42,845 bases of DNA from Planktotalea frisia (GCF_001890925.1 NZ_MLCB01000130.1:1-42845), one strand, 5' to 3'. Numbered from the stretch's first letter, positions 25,193 to 33,310 are shown. Made by a program: numbers and translations. The notes: a model not told the origin generated them from the letters alone.

Positions 25193-26107
25193 TTAGACAA
25201 ATATCATTGAGCTTAATTTACGTCGCCCATTAAGGACAATTGGATCTTCTGGCTTGATCGCGTCGAAAATCGTGAAGAGTTGCGTCTTGGCAGCGCCGTC
25301 ATTCCACTCGCGATCACGACGGAAAATTTCGAGCAATACGTCGACAGCGTCTTGTGTCTGATTGTTCGCATTCAGCGCTGTCGCAAGATCAAAGCGCGCT
25401 TGCAGATCGTCAGGATTGGCCTCAACCGCAGCGGTAAGTTCAGCGAGTGGCCCCGCCTGCGCCGCTTGGCGCGCGAGTTCCAGTTGCGCGAACGCCGCTT
25501 CGATCATTGCATCGCCAGAAATTTCTGCAGGAACACCGTTTAGAACGGCTTCGGCCTGATCCGCTTCATCCATCGCCAAATGAGAGCGCGCAAGTCCCGC
25601 ATAGGCGGCCACGCATTGATCGTCTTCTTCGAGGATCGCCGCAAAAGTTTGCGCCGCATCACTTGCGTCACCCTCTTCGAGCATCACCGCCGCCGCCTCA
25701 ATCGCGTCATCCAACCCACCGGATGCATCACCACCGCCAGCTTCAATCACACGCTCGACAAACGCCTTGATCTCAGAGGGTGGCAAAGCGCCTTGGAACC
25801 CATCAATCGGCTGACCTTTGTAAAAGGCAAACACGGCAGGGATCGATTGAACTTGCATCTGACCCGCGATCATCTGGTTCTGATCCACATCGATCTTCGC
25901 CATTTTGACCGCGCCTTTGGCTGCCGTCACTTCAGCCTCCAACGCAGGGCCAAGCGTCTTGCATGGGCCGCACCAAGGGGCCCAGAAATCAACGATGACA
26001 GGCACCTCTTGGCTCGCATCAACGACGTCTTGCATGAACGTGTCTTCGTTCACATCCTTGATCAGATCGCCCACTGGCGCCGCTGCGCCCCCGCCTAGTT
26101 CAATCAT
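25193..26107 (-). CDS. Thioredoxin-TPR protein of the CnoX/YbbN family
   Basis: A 304-residue protein with an N-terminal thioredoxin domain (residues about 15-125) and an Ala-rich TPR-like C-terminal half. The redox motif WCGPC is at residues 45-49, so unlike E. coli CnoX (SxxC) this one could be redox-active. IPAVFAFYKGQPIDGFQG matches the cis-Pro region. CnoX proteins are holdases that hand clients to GroEL and protect them from oxidation. The start codon has only a weak ribosome-binding site (GGGACG). It leads the trx-LON-Trm112 set. Confidence 0.88.
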   Translation of the reverse strand: MIELGGGAAAPVGDLIKDVNEDTFMQDVVDASQEVPVIVDFWAPWCGPCKTLGPALEAEVTAAKGAVKMAKIDVDQNQMIAGQMQVQSIPAVFAFYKGQPIDGFQGALPPSEIKAFVERVIEAGGGDASGGLDDAIEAAAVMLEEGDASDAAQTFAAILEEDDQCVAAYAGLARSHLAMDEADQAEAVLNGVPAEISGDAMIEAAFAQLELARQAAQAGPLAELTAAVEANPDDLQARFDLATALNANNQTQDAVDVLLEIFRRDREWNDGAAKTQLFTIFDAIKPEDPIVLNGRRKLSSMIFV

Positions 26108-26157
26108 TTTACCGCGTCCCGTCTATGTATCGTGTTGGGCTTTAGATGGCCCATCGA

Positions 26158-26175
26158 CCCCTTTTTCGCAAGGGG
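26158..26175 (-). terminator. Weak hairpin after xth
   Basis: On the minus strand CCCCTT, six bases, AAGGGG forms a short stem directly behind the xth stop codon (26182). There is no clear U-tract, so intrinsic termination is only possible. Confidence 0.35.
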
Positions 26176-26181
26176 GCTGGA

Positions 26182-26970
26182 TCAAAGATCAAATGTCGCG
26201 AACACTGGCGCATGATCGGACGGTTTCTCCCACCCGCGCGCATCGCGCAGAACCCGCGAAGAATGCGCAGCGGCTTTGATATCACCCGTCGCCCACACAT
26301 GGTCCAAACGGCGCCCTTTATCTGCCGCGTCCCAATCCTTCGCGCGGTAGGACCACCAGCTGTAGAGCTTGCCCTCAGAAATATCCGCGCGGGTCACATC
26401 ATGCCAATCGCCTGCCGCCATCACATCGTTAAAATGCTCCACCTCGATGGGCGTATGCGACACGATCTTCAGAAGCTTCTTGTGATCCCAAACATCCTCC
26501 TCAAGCGGGGCAATGTTAAGATCGCCCACGAGGATAGATTTCTTCGGCGAGCTCGCTTTGAACCAGTCGCGCATCTCTGTGAGGTAGTCGAGCTTTTGGC
26601 CGAACTTCTCATTCTTTTCACGGTCCGGCACGTCGCCGCCCGCAGGCACATAGAAGTTATGGATCGTCACGCCATTCTCTAACTGCCCCGCGATGTGGCG
26701 CGCATGACCGAGACTGGCAAAATCTTCTGCGCCGACCTCTTTAATCGGCAACTTGGACAGGATCGCGACGCCGTTGTAGCCCTTCTGACCACGCGCAACC
26801 ATATGGGTGTAGCCGAGCGCGGCAAACGCCTCCATCGGGATCAATTCAACGGGCGATTTGCACTCTTGCAAGCACAATACATCGGGCGCTTCCTCCTGCA
26901 ACAATTTGCACACAATTGGCTCGCGCAAGCGCACCGAGTTGATGTTCCAAGTGGCGAGAGTAAAGCTCAT
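26182..26970 (-). CDS. xth: Exodeoxyribonuclease III
   Basis: A 262-residue Mg-dependent AP endonuclease/3' exonuclease for base-excision repair. The conserved motifs are in order: TWNINSVRLR, LQECK (metal-binding Glu), GYNGVAILSK, LVGDLNIAP (Asp/Asn), GRRLDHVWAT and the C-terminal PSDHAPVFA with the catalytic His. Length and order match ExoIII. AAGGA lies upstream of the ATG. The gene is followed by a weak hairpin and then the CnoX-like gene on the same strand. Confidence 0.95.
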   Translation of the reverse strand: MSFTLATWNINSVRLREPIVCKLLQEEAPDVLCLQECKSPVELIPMEAFAALGYTHMVARGQKGYNGVAILSKLPIKEVGAEDFASLGHARHIAGQLENGVTIHNFYVPAGGDVPDREKNEKFGQKLDYLTEMRDWFKASSPKKSILVGDLNIAPLEEDVWDHKKLLKIVSHTPIEVEHFNDVMAAGDWHDVTRADISEGKLYSWWSYRAKDWDAADKGRRLDHVWATGDIKAAAHSSRVLRDARGWEKPSDHAPVFATFDL

Positions 26971-27008
26971 GGCGCGTCCTTTTCGAGATGAAGTCGCGCC
27001 AAACTAGC

Positions 27009-28004
27009 CTAGATGCCGTTCGGCGCAAGCAGCACTTTTCCTGTGCGCTCGCCCGCCCATGTGTAGCGTGCGGCTTCACTAATATCCTCAAGCGCGAACA
27101 CACGATCAATCGGCGCATGAAGCGCACCCGTGGCGACGGCTTTGGTCAGGGCTGCATGGACCCCCATACGCTCTTCCTTGCTTGCGCGTTCGAACCAGTT
27201 CACCAGCCAAAAGCCACGGATACGGACGTCACGGAAGATCATCGCGCCCGCTTGCATGGACGCAGGTTCATTCGACATCGCCCCATAATTCACCAGCGTT
27301 CTGCCAATCTCTAGACACTCGCCAAGGCGTCCAAATGTTTCACCCGCCACAGCATCCAAAGCGAGCTTGATCTTCGCGCGATTGGTCGCTTGGATCACGC
27401 GCTTCACCAAATCAGGGCCATCGACCAACACAACATCACCACCGTGATCGAGCAGGCCTTGCACAGCACTCTCGCGACGCACAACGCTAACCGTCTTCAC
27501 ACCCATCGCTTTGGCGAGTTGCACGACATATGTGCCCACCGCAGAATTCGCGGCACTTTGGATGATCCAATCCCCCTCAGACAAATCCACAAAATCCGTC
27601 AACAAAAGTTGTGCGGTGGCAGGGTTCACCATCATCATCGAGAGCTGATCAACATCGCCCTCTGGCATCGCAACAAACGCGCCGGCGGATGCAACGACCT
27701 CGCTGCGCCAAGTCCCTGCACCAGCTGGCAACAGCACAAGCTGACCAACTTGCAACCCGCGCGCTTCACCGCTGACTTCAGTGATCCGCCCGATACCTTC
27801 ATTACCCGCAATCGCAGGCAAAGGTGGTCGTACGCCATAATTTCCCGCAATCTGAATCAAATCAGATGGGTTAATCGGAGCGCGCAAAACATCAGCGCGC
27901 GCTTGTCCTTCGCTCAACGCAACGCGCGCCACATCTTCAACGCGCAAAACTTGTCTGGGATCCCCAAATTCCGAATAAACGACCTGTTTCACTGTATCAG
28001 ACAT
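27009..28004 (-). CDS. MDR-family NAD(P)H oxidoreductase (enoyl reductase/quinone reductase-like)
   Basis: A 331-residue medium-chain dehydrogenase/reductase without the structural zinc cysteines. APINPSDLIQIAGNYGVRPP and LPAIAGNEGIGRI resemble the MECR/ETR1 (2-enoyl thioester reductase) branch, and QSAANSAVGTYVVQLAKAMG is the Rossmann cofactor segment. It could reduce enoyl-ACP/CoA or quinones; I cannot decide. The ATG at 28004 has AGGAG eight bases before it. An upstream in-frame ATG would add 26 residues lacking resemblance. Confidence 0.82.
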   Translation of the reverse strand: MSDTVKQVVYSEFGDPRQVLRVEDVARVALSEGQARADVLRAPINPSDLIQIAGNYGVRPPLPAIAGNEGIGRITEVSGEARGLQVGQLVLLPAGAGTWRSEVVASAGAFVAMPEGDVDQLSMMMVNPATAQLLLTDFVDLSEGDWIIQSAANSAVGTYVVQLAKAMGVKTVSVVRRESAVQGLLDHGGDVVLVDGPDLVKRVIQATNRAKIKLALDAVAGETFGRLGECLEIGRTLVNYGAMSNEPASMQAGAMIFRDVRIRGFWLVNWFERASKEERMGVHAALTKAVATGALHAPIDRVFALEDISEAARYTWAGERTGKVLLAPNGI

Positions 28005-28085
28005 GCTCAACGCTCCTATAAATTTCGCGCCCAACATGGCCTTTGCGGCTCGGAAGGGTAACCCACTTCGCCGCAACGTCACTCT

Positions 28086-28145
28086 TCATCTTTCCAAAAA
28101 AACTTCGGGGGAGTCGCCCTAAAGGGTGACGGGGGCTGGCCCCCT
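28086..28145 (-). repeat. Dispersed GC-rich hairpin repeat, divergent copy (probable terminator)
   Basis: On the minus strand it reads GGGGGCCAGCCCCC, a second hairpin CACCCTTTAGGGCG, CCCCCGAAG, then seven T and GGAAAGATG. The first hairpin matches copies at 3315-3362 and 31668-31713, but the GGATATTT part is replaced by a U-tract. It lies 8 bases downstream of the VOC gene stop, so intrinsic termination is likely. Confidence 0.65.
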
Positions 28146-28153
28146 CCCCCCTC

Positions 28154-28534
28154 TCAAGCATACGCTACAATCTCGTATTCGATCCCATTCTCGTCGCAAA
28201 AGTAAAACCGCTCTCCCGGCTCATAGTCTTGATGGGAATGTGGCTCATAACCTTCTGCACGTATCGCTTTTTCCGCCACGGCCAGATCGTCGACAACGAT
28301 CCCGACATGATTCAATTGACCCCGCGATTTGTAGTCTCTCTCGCCACCCGCTTTCGACGCTTTAGGCTCATAAAGCGCGAGGTAGTCGTCATCGTTCCCC
28401 ACATGCATCGTGTAGCCCGCACCATCAAAGGTGGACCCCTCCCAGCGAACACGCCATCCAAACGCACGCCCAAACCATGCGGCGGTTTTTGCAGTGTCAC
28501 CAACATTAATGTTTGCATGTTCTAATCTCGCCAT
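28154..28534 (-). CDS. VOC-superfamily (glyoxalase/bleomycin-resistance fold) protein
   Basis: A 126-residue protein made of two beta-alpha-beta-beta-beta modules. LEHANINVGDTAKTAAWFGRAFGW starts module one and LNHVGIVVDDLAVAEKAI starts module two; YFCDENGIEYEIVAY closes it. His6, His near residue 76 and a late Glu could bind a metal as in glyoxalase I. The substrate is unknown. AAGGAG precedes the ATG by seven bases. The gene diverges from soxR, and the shared promoter region carries a sox-box dyad inside a 19-bp spacer directed toward this gene, so it is a likely SoxR target. Confidence 0.87.
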   Translation of the reverse strand: MARLEHANINVGDTAKTAAWFGRAFGWRVRWEGSTFDGAGYTMHVGNDDDYLALYEPKASKAGGERDYKSRGQLNHVGIVVDDLAVAEKAIRAEGYEPHSHQDYEPGERFYFCDENGIEYEIVAYA

Positions 28535-28565
28535 CAGATCGCTCCTTTATCCTTGATCTAACCCC

Positions 28566-28596
28566 TTTGTAATTTCTAAAGTTAACTTTAGATCAA
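28566..28596 (-). promoter_or_regulatory. Promoter of the VOC gene with overlong 19-bp spacer
   Basis: On the minus strand TTGATC (28596-28591) and TACAAA (28571-28566) are separated by exactly 19 bases. That overlong spacer is the hallmark of MerR/SoxR-activated promoters, where the regulator untwists the DNA. Each hexamer matches consensus at four of six positions. The start of transcription would lie about 25 bases before the VOC ATG. Confidence 0.6.
28576..28591. promoter_or_regulatory. SoxR box (perfect 16-bp palindrome)
   Basis: CTAAAGTTAACTTTAG is a perfect 16-bp dyad whose central AAGTTAACTT equals the core of the E. coli sox box. It sits between soxR and the VOC gene within the spacer of the VOC promoter. 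SoxR is encoded 16 bp away, so the factor is strongly suggested. Confidence 0.75.
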
Positions 28597-28606
28597 GAGG
28601 TTTTTT

Positions 28607-29059
28607 ATGCGCACCAAACATTCTGAAATAACTATCGGGCAGATGGCCGAACGCACCGGTCTCGCGGTTTCCGCGATCCGCTTTTATGAAACCGAAGGAC
28701 TGATCACCGCCAATCGCAATCGCGGCGGGCATCGCCGTTTTGCGCGCGCGCAAGTGAGGCGGGTGTCCTTCATTTTGATTGCCCAGCAATTCGGGCTAAC
28801 CCTTCCACAGATCAAAACAGTGCTGAGTGAATTGCCAGACAACAGAACGCCAACAGCCAAAGACTGGGAACGTATTTCCAAAGGGTTGCGCGTGCACTTG
28901 GATGACCGCATCGCGAGTCTCACTCGGATGCGCGACAGCCTTGATGGATGTATCGGCTGCGGCTGTCTCTCACTTGATGCTTGTGCGCTCTACAACCCTG
29001 AAGACGCGCTTTCGAAACGCGGAGCAGGACCAATTATTTCAATGCAAAATAGCGTTTGA
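28607..29059 (+). CDS. soxR: Redox-sensing MerR-family activator SoxR
   Basis: A 150-residue transcription factor. Residues 8-75 are the MerR DNA-binding domain (TIGQMAERTGLAVSAIRFYE), residues 85-112 the dimerisation helix. Cys115, Cys118, Cys120 and Cys126 (CIGCGCLSLDAC) have the exact spacing of the [2Fe-2S] cluster of E. coli SoxR. Oxidation of the cluster by redox-cycling compounds turns on targets. AGAGG lies six bases before the ATG. No soxS is present, as is usual outside enterics; the divergent VOC gene is the likely direct target. Confidence 0.95.
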   Translation: MRTKHSEITIGQMAERTGLAVSAIRFYETEGLITANRNRGGHRRFARAQVRRVSFILIAQQFGLTLPQIKTVLSELPDNRTPTAKDWERISKGLRVHLDDRIASLTRMRDSLDGCIGCGCLSLDACALYNPEDALSKRGAGPIISMQNSV

Positions 29060-29071
29060 ACAAAAAAAGGA

Positions 29072-29088
29072 CCCGGGCAAAGCCCGGG
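29072..29088 (-). terminator. Intrinsic terminator downstream of the response regulator
   Basis: CCCGGGC-AAA-GCCCGGG forms a strong 7-bp stem, extended by flanking GGA/TCC. Read on the minus strand it is followed by seven T, so it terminates transcripts coming from the response-regulator gene whose stop is 131 bases upstream. It may also stop soxR transcripts, though no U-tract exists in that direction. Confidence 0.75.
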
Positions 29089-29218
29089 CCAGTCCAACAG
29101 GGAGGTGCATATCATAACCCGGATATGCGCAGGTATCTTACTTAATCATCTAAACATGAATACGAAGTTAATCCTTGATTTGGATCAAAAAAAACATCCA
29201 TTCACGCGTATTTAACGA

Positions 29219-29905
29219 TTAAGCCACTAACCTATAGCCACCAGATTCGGTCACAAGAAGGCGCGCATTTGACGGATCTGGTTCAATTTTTTGACGAAGA
29301 CGGTAAATATGTGTTTCCAAAGTGTGCGTTGTGACACCCGCATTGTAGCCCCAAACCTCATGCAAAAGGATGTCACGCGGAACCACGCCTTCAGAAGAAC
29401 GGTAAAGAAACTTCAGAATATTCGTCTCTTTTTCAGTCAAACGGATTTTCTTATCATCCTCAGTAATCAACATCTTCATCGATGGTTTGAACGTATACGG
29501 GCCAAGTCCAAATACGGCATCCTCAGATTGCTCATGCTGACGAAGCTGCGCACGGATCCGTGCCAGAAGAACCGGAAACTTAAACGGCTTGGACACATAA
29601 TCATTCGCGCCGGCATCAAGACCAAGAATCGTATCAGCGTCACTGTCATGACCTGTGAGCATCAAGACAGGGCTTTTCACACCTTGCTTACGCATCAAGC
29701 GGCATAACTCGCGACCGTCTGTATCGGGCAGGCCCACATCGAGGATAATCAGATCATAAAGCGAATCTTTGATGCGCTCCATCGCAGCCGCGCCACAGTC
29801 CGCTTCAAACACCTCAAAATCTTCTGTCATGACAAGCTGTTCGGACAACGCCTCACGCAGATCATCATCATCATCGACAAGAAGGATATTCTTTAACTGG
29901 GCCAT
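29219..29905 (-). CDS. cenR: OmpR-family response regulator, CenR-like
   Basis: A 228-residue two-component regulator. Residues 1-120 are the receiver domain with acidic pocket DDDDD and phospho-acceptor Asp56 (LIILDVGLPD), Thr in LMLTGHD and Lys in VSKPF. Residues about 130-228 are the OmpR-type winged helix (RLTEKETNILKFLY, then TLETHIYRLRQKIE). The stretch DADTILGLDAGANDYVSKPF and the RAQLRQHEQSEDAVF linker strongly resemble alphaproteobacterial CenR, an envelope regulator essential in Caulobacter and Rhodobacter. No histidine kinase gene is adjacent, also as for CenR. GGAGA precedes the ATG. The name is by resemblance. Confidence 0.85.
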   Translation of the reverse strand: MAQLKNILLVDDDDDLREALSEQLVMTEDFEVFEADCGAAAMERIKDSLYDLIILDVGLPDTDGRELCRLMRKQGVKSPVLMLTGHDSDADTILGLDAGANDYVSKPFKFPVLLARIRAQLRQHEQSEDAVFGLGPYTFKPSMKMLITEDDKKIRLTEKETNILKFLYRSSEGVVPRDILLHEVWGYNAGVTTHTLETHIYRLRQKIEPDPSNARLLVTESGGYRLVA

Positions 29906-30077
29906 TGGATCGTCTCCACTTTCGTTGCTTGCACTAGAGATGTGACGCAGGGCCCTTCAAGACAAGTTTTGTGGCACTCCCTCACGTCCATGTGTTATCG
30001 AGCCTTGATATGTTTCATATTCGCCGCCTTTCAGGGTGGTTAAGCAGCAAAGTATTTCAAAGAGCGGTGATCAAAAG

Positions 30078-31169
30078 ATGAGTTTCGCGCCCGATCCTTC
30101 TGAGCAAATCGCCCGCGCACGCGGTGATTTGCGTATGGGTGTGCCCGTTGTGATTGTCACTGAGTCGTCCGGAATTCTGGTTCAAGCGAGCGAAACGCTG
30201 ACGCTTGAGCGTGTGAAAGCAGCGCGTGCCCTCTGTGGCGAGACCGTTCTCGCGATCACCTCGCGCCGCGCAGAAACGCTTAAAGCCCGCGCATACGACG
30301 GCGATTTCGCGCGCATTATCGTACCCGCCGACGCTGATCTACGCTGGATCAGGGCGCTTGCGGATCCCTCAGACGACTTGCGCACTCCGATGAAAGGGCC
30401 ACTCAAGTCTGCGCGCGAAGGCAACACAACCCCTCATCGCATCGCTCTTCAATTGACCAAGGACGCGCGGTTACTGCCCTCTGCTTTAATCACAGAGCTA
30501 GAAAACCCCGTAAAATTCGCCCAAGATCATCAGCTAACGATACTGTTCACGGTGCAAATCGAGCCGCTGCTAGGCAAGTCGGCGCACTACAATGATATCG
30601 TCCACGCGCGCCTTCCTATGGAAGTAAGCGAGACTGGTAGACTACATGTGTTCCGCCCCGATGATGGCGGTGAAGAGCATTATGCGATTGTCGTTGGCAC
30701 GCCTGATCGAAACAAGCCTGTCCTAACACGGCTTCATTCTGCATGTTTCACAGGCGATCTCATGGGGTCCCTCAAATGTGATTGCGGCCCACAACTTCGT
30801 GGTGCTTTGGCACAAATGGGCGCTGAGGGGGCAGGCGTATTGCTTTACTTGAACCAAGAAGGGCGCGGCATTGGCCTCGCCAATAAGATGCGTGCTTACT
30901 CCCTTCAAGATCAGGGCTTTGACACAGTCGAAGCCAATCACCGTCTAGGGTTTGAGGATGATGAACGCGATTTTCGCATCGGTGCCGCACTCTTGAACCA
31001 ACTTAACATCAGCGACGTTCGCTTACTCACCAACAATCCTGCCAAGATTGATATGATGCAAAAAACAGGCATCACCGTCAGTGAACGCGTCGCTCTGAAG
31101 GTCGGCGAGAATCGCCACAACAAAGAATACCTACAAACCAAAGCTGACAAATCAGGGCACCTACTGTGA
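30078..31169 (+). CDS. ribA: GTP cyclohydrolase II with degenerate N-terminal RibB-like domain
   Basis: A 363-residue enzyme of riboflavin synthesis. The C-terminal about 200 residues are GTP cyclohydrolase II: HSACFTGDLMGSLKCDCG supplies the zinc cysteines, YLNQEGRGIGLANKMRAY the catalytic loop, and RLLTNNPAKI the GTP-binding end. The N-terminal about 155 residues (ARARGDLRMGVPVVIVTE) look like a decayed DHBP synthase domain lacking the acidic D-D-E-x-R-E-N motif, so that activity is probably absent. ATG at 30078 (GGTGAT upstream) is chosen over one at 30036. It overlaps the following gene by 4 bp (GTGA). Confidence 0.9.
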   Translation: MSFAPDPSEQIARARGDLRMGVPVVIVTESSGILVQASETLTLERVKAARALCGETVLAITSRRAETLKARAYDGDFARIIVPADADLRWIRALADPSDDLRTPMKGPLKSAREGNTTPHRIALQLTKDARLLPSALITELENPVKFAQDHQLTILFTVQIEPLLGKSAHYNDIVHARLPMEVSETGRLHVFRPDDGGEEHYAIVVGTPDRNKPVLTRLHSACFTGDLMGSLKCDCGPQLRGALAQMGAEGAGVLLYLNQEGRGIGLANKMRAYSLQDQGFDTVEANHRLGFEDDERDFRIGAALLNQLNISDVRLLTNNPAKIDMMQKTGITVSERVALKVGENRHNKEYLQTKADKSGHLL

Positions 31170-31660
31170 CCCCCAATGATCTGGTGCTAACACCAAAAGG
31201 TGTGCGTTTTGCAGGACGGTTATTTCCGTGCAGCATCGGGAAAGGTGGCATCACAAGCGACAAACGCGAAGGCGATGGCGCGACACCGCGCGGCACACAC
31301 AAGATCGTAGGAATGCTCTATCGACCCGACCGCATGAAACGCCCGAATGCTATGGCCCTCCCGATTGGCCCCCGTGATCTCTGGTCTGATGACGTCAAGG
31401 ATAGGCACTACAACAACCTCGTGCGCGCGCCCTATTCGCATAGTCATGAAAAGCTACGCCGCGCGGACCCTCTTTATGATCTGATCTTAGTCACGGATTG
31501 GAACTGGCCAAACGCGATAGCGGGAAAAGGCTCCGCCATATTCATTCATCAATGGCGTCGCCCCGGTTATCCAACCGAAGGCTGCATTGCATTTCGACGT
31601 GATCATCTCCATGAACTCACCTCGCAAATCACCGAAAAAACGCGTCTTATTATACGCTAA
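31166..31660 (+). CDS. L,D-transpeptidase (YkuD)-family protein
   Basis: A 164-residue protein of the YkuD fold, starting at a GTG that overlaps the ribA stop as GTGA. SIGKGGITSDKREGDGATPRG and the C-terminal AIFIHQWRRPGYPTEGCIAF carry the family's His and Cys, the latter being the expected nucleophile. No signal peptide or peptidoglycan-binding domain is visible, so a cytoplasmic or murein-recycling role is as likely as cross-linking. Coupling to ribA is conserved-looking in this group but functionally unexplained. Confidence 0.85.
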   Translation: MTPNDLVLTPKGVRFAGRLFPCSIGKGGITSDKREGDGATPRGTHKIVGMLYRPDRMKRPNAMALPIGPRDLWSDDVKDRHYNNLVRAPYSHSHEKLRRADPLYDLILVTDWNWPNAIAGKGSAIFIHQWRRPGYPTEGCIAFRRDHLHELTSQITEKTRLIIR

Positions 31661-31667
31661 CGCGCTG

Positions 31668-31713
31668 CTTCCTCTCTTTACAAATATCCTGGGGGTTCGG
31701 GGGCTAGCCCCCG
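31668..31713 (-). repeat. Dispersed GC-rich hairpin repeat, copy 2 (probable terminator)
   Basis: On the minus strand CGGGGGCTAGCCCCCG is followed by AACCCCCAGGATATTTG, TAAAGAGAGGAAG. It matches copy 1 (3315-3362) almost base for base and lies two bases beyond the YggS-type gene's stop. Confidence 0.7.
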
Positions 31714-31714
31714 T

Positions 31715-32371
31715 TTATAGCTCGTAGGCGCGCTGCCCGAAAATAGCAGAGCCAACACGTACATGCGTTGCACCCAACGCAATCGCACGCTCAAAGTCGC
31801 CACTCATGCCCATCGACAAACCTGTTAAACCGTTACGTTCAGCAATCTTACCAAGCAACGCAAAGTGCAACGACGCTTCTTCATCAGCAGGGGGAATGCA
31901 CATGAGACCCTTGATCGGCAGCTCCAGTGCACGGCATTCAGCAATGAAACCATCCGCCTCTTGGGGGGCAACACCTGCTTTTTGCTCTTCTTCACCTGTG
32001 TTCACTTGCACGAACACATCAGGGCAATGCCCCATTTCTTGCGCAAGGCGTGCAATAGTCTTGGCCAATTTCGGGCGATCGACTGTATGGATCGCATCGA
32101 ACAATTCCATCGCTTGCCGCGCTTTGTTGGTTTGCAATGGGCCTATCAGATGAACAGAGGCGTCGGAAAATTCTTCTTTGAATTTTGGCCACTTTCCAGC
32201 GGCTTCTTGAACGCGGTTTTCACCGAATAAACGATGGCCTTCGCTCAAAACAGCGTGGACACGTTCGTCAGGCTGCACCTTGGACACAGCAATAAGCTGC
32301 GCACTGCCAACAGCGCGGCCCGCCTCTTTCTCAGCTTTAGCGAATTTTTCTTGAATCTCTTGCAGCGACAT
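31715..32371 (-). CDS. YggS/PLPBP-family PLP homeostasis protein
   Basis: A 218-residue fold-type III PLP-binding protein involved in vitamin B6 balance; no enzymatic reaction is known. The PLP lysine is in QLIAVSKVQPDERV near the N-terminus; GENRVQEAAGKW, HLIGPLQTNKA and GLSMGMSGDFERAIALGATHVRVG are all family motifs. The ATG at 32371 follows GAGGG. A longer frame from 32413 lacks resemblance. Confidence 0.93.
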   Translation of the reverse strand: MSLQEIQEKFAKAEKEAGRAVGSAQLIAVSKVQPDERVHAVLSEGHRLFGENRVQEAAGKWPKFKEEFSDASVHLIGPLQTNKARQAMELFDAIHTVDRPKLAKTIARLAQEMGHCPDVFVQVNTGEEEQKAGVAPQEADGFIAECRALELPIKGLMCIPPADEEASLHFALLGKIAERNGLTGLSMGMSGDFERAIALGATHVRVGSAIFGQRAYEL

Positions 32372-32423
32372 ACTGTGACCCTCTGATTTCTCATATGAGG
32401 TAGTACGCATCACCCAAAAAGAA

Positions 32424-32451
32424 AAGGACGGACCCCGAGGGATCCGTCCTT
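32424..32451 (-). terminator. Intrinsic terminator of the porin gene
   Basis: AAGGACGGACCC pairs with GGG(A)TCCGTCCTT around a CGA loop, a 12-bp stem with one bulged base. On the minus strand it is followed by TTTTCTTTTT. It lies 26 bases after the porin stop codon. Confidence 0.85.
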
Positions 32452-32476
32452 CTTAAGCAGTGCTTAACTTCTAAAA

Positions 32477-33310
32477 TTAGAAGCTGAACATTACGCCCAA
32501 AGAAGCAACTGTGTTGTTGCCGCCAACTTGACCAACAGCGCCGATCAGGTTTGCGCCACCAAGGTCGTGCTTAACCTGGAGACCAACAGCGTTGATTGTG
32601 CTGCCGGAAGCCGCGTCAACACCGAAGCCGATGGATGTCGCGTCAGAGATGTCGTAGCCAGCTGTCAGAACGATGTCGGAGTTGCTGTTTGTACCAAGAC
32701 CAGCATTCCAGTTGCCGCCATTGTACTTCGCGCCAAGCATCCAACGTGTACCCGCGGAGGAGTCAACACCAGCTGCGATTGTGAAGCTGTTGAATGTGTA
32801 GGACGCCGCGATCTCTTGCGTTGTGCCTGCAACGTCAGCAGATGCTGCAACTTTGAAGTCGCCTGCAGAGTAGCTGATCAATATGTTGTTGCCGGAGTCG
32901 TTGTGCGTGGAGATGTTGTTGTCAATGCCTGAGCCGCCAGCTGTGTAGTAAAGGCCACCGTCGTTGAAGCCGTGGAACGTAGCGATACGAGCCGTTGTCT
33001 TCATCGCGCCGTGTGTTGCGCCAACTGCGAGATTCAGGCCACCGGAGGACATGGTGATCTTGTTGTGACCAAGCTGACCGTTGTCGTTGTTGCCAGAGAT
33101 CGTGATACGCGAAGACGCCGTGAAAGAGATACCGGAGTCTGTTTCTACGGAACCGCTGAATGTCAGGCGTGTTGCGTGAGAAATTGTTGTTGTGTTTGCG
33201 GAGCCATCAAAGTTGACACCTAGGAAGCCGTAGCCGCCTACAGATACGTCAGCGGATGCAACGCCAGCGGTTGCGATCAGAGCTGTTGTAGCGAAAAGAA
33301 CTTTTTTCAT
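32477..33310 (-). CDS. Outer-membrane porin
   Basis: A 277-residue exported beta-barrel. The signal peptide MKKVLFATTALIATAGVASA ends at residue 20. The mature part alternates short Gly/Asn/Ser/Thr-rich strands and turns and ends in the aromatic residue expected of outer-membrane barrels (GVMFSF). The opening DVSVGGYGFLGVNFD is of the Rhodobacterales porin type. GAGGGA lies before the ATG at 33310; an upstream reading would hide the signal peptide. A strong terminator follows, in keeping with a highly expressed single gene. Confidence 0.88.
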   Translation of the reverse strand: MKKVLFATTALIATAGVASADVSVGGYGFLGVNFDGSANTTTISHATRLTFSGSVETDSGISFTASSRITISGNNDNGQLGHNKITMSSGGLNLAVGATHGAMKTTARIATFHGFNDGGLYYTAGGSGIDNNISTHNDSGNNILISYSAGDFKVAASADVAGTTQEIAASYTFNSFTIAAGVDSSAGTRWMLGAKYNGGNWNAGLGTNSNSDIVLTAGYDISDATSIGFGVDAASGSTINAVGLQVKHDLGGANLIGAVGQVGGNNTVASLGVMFSF

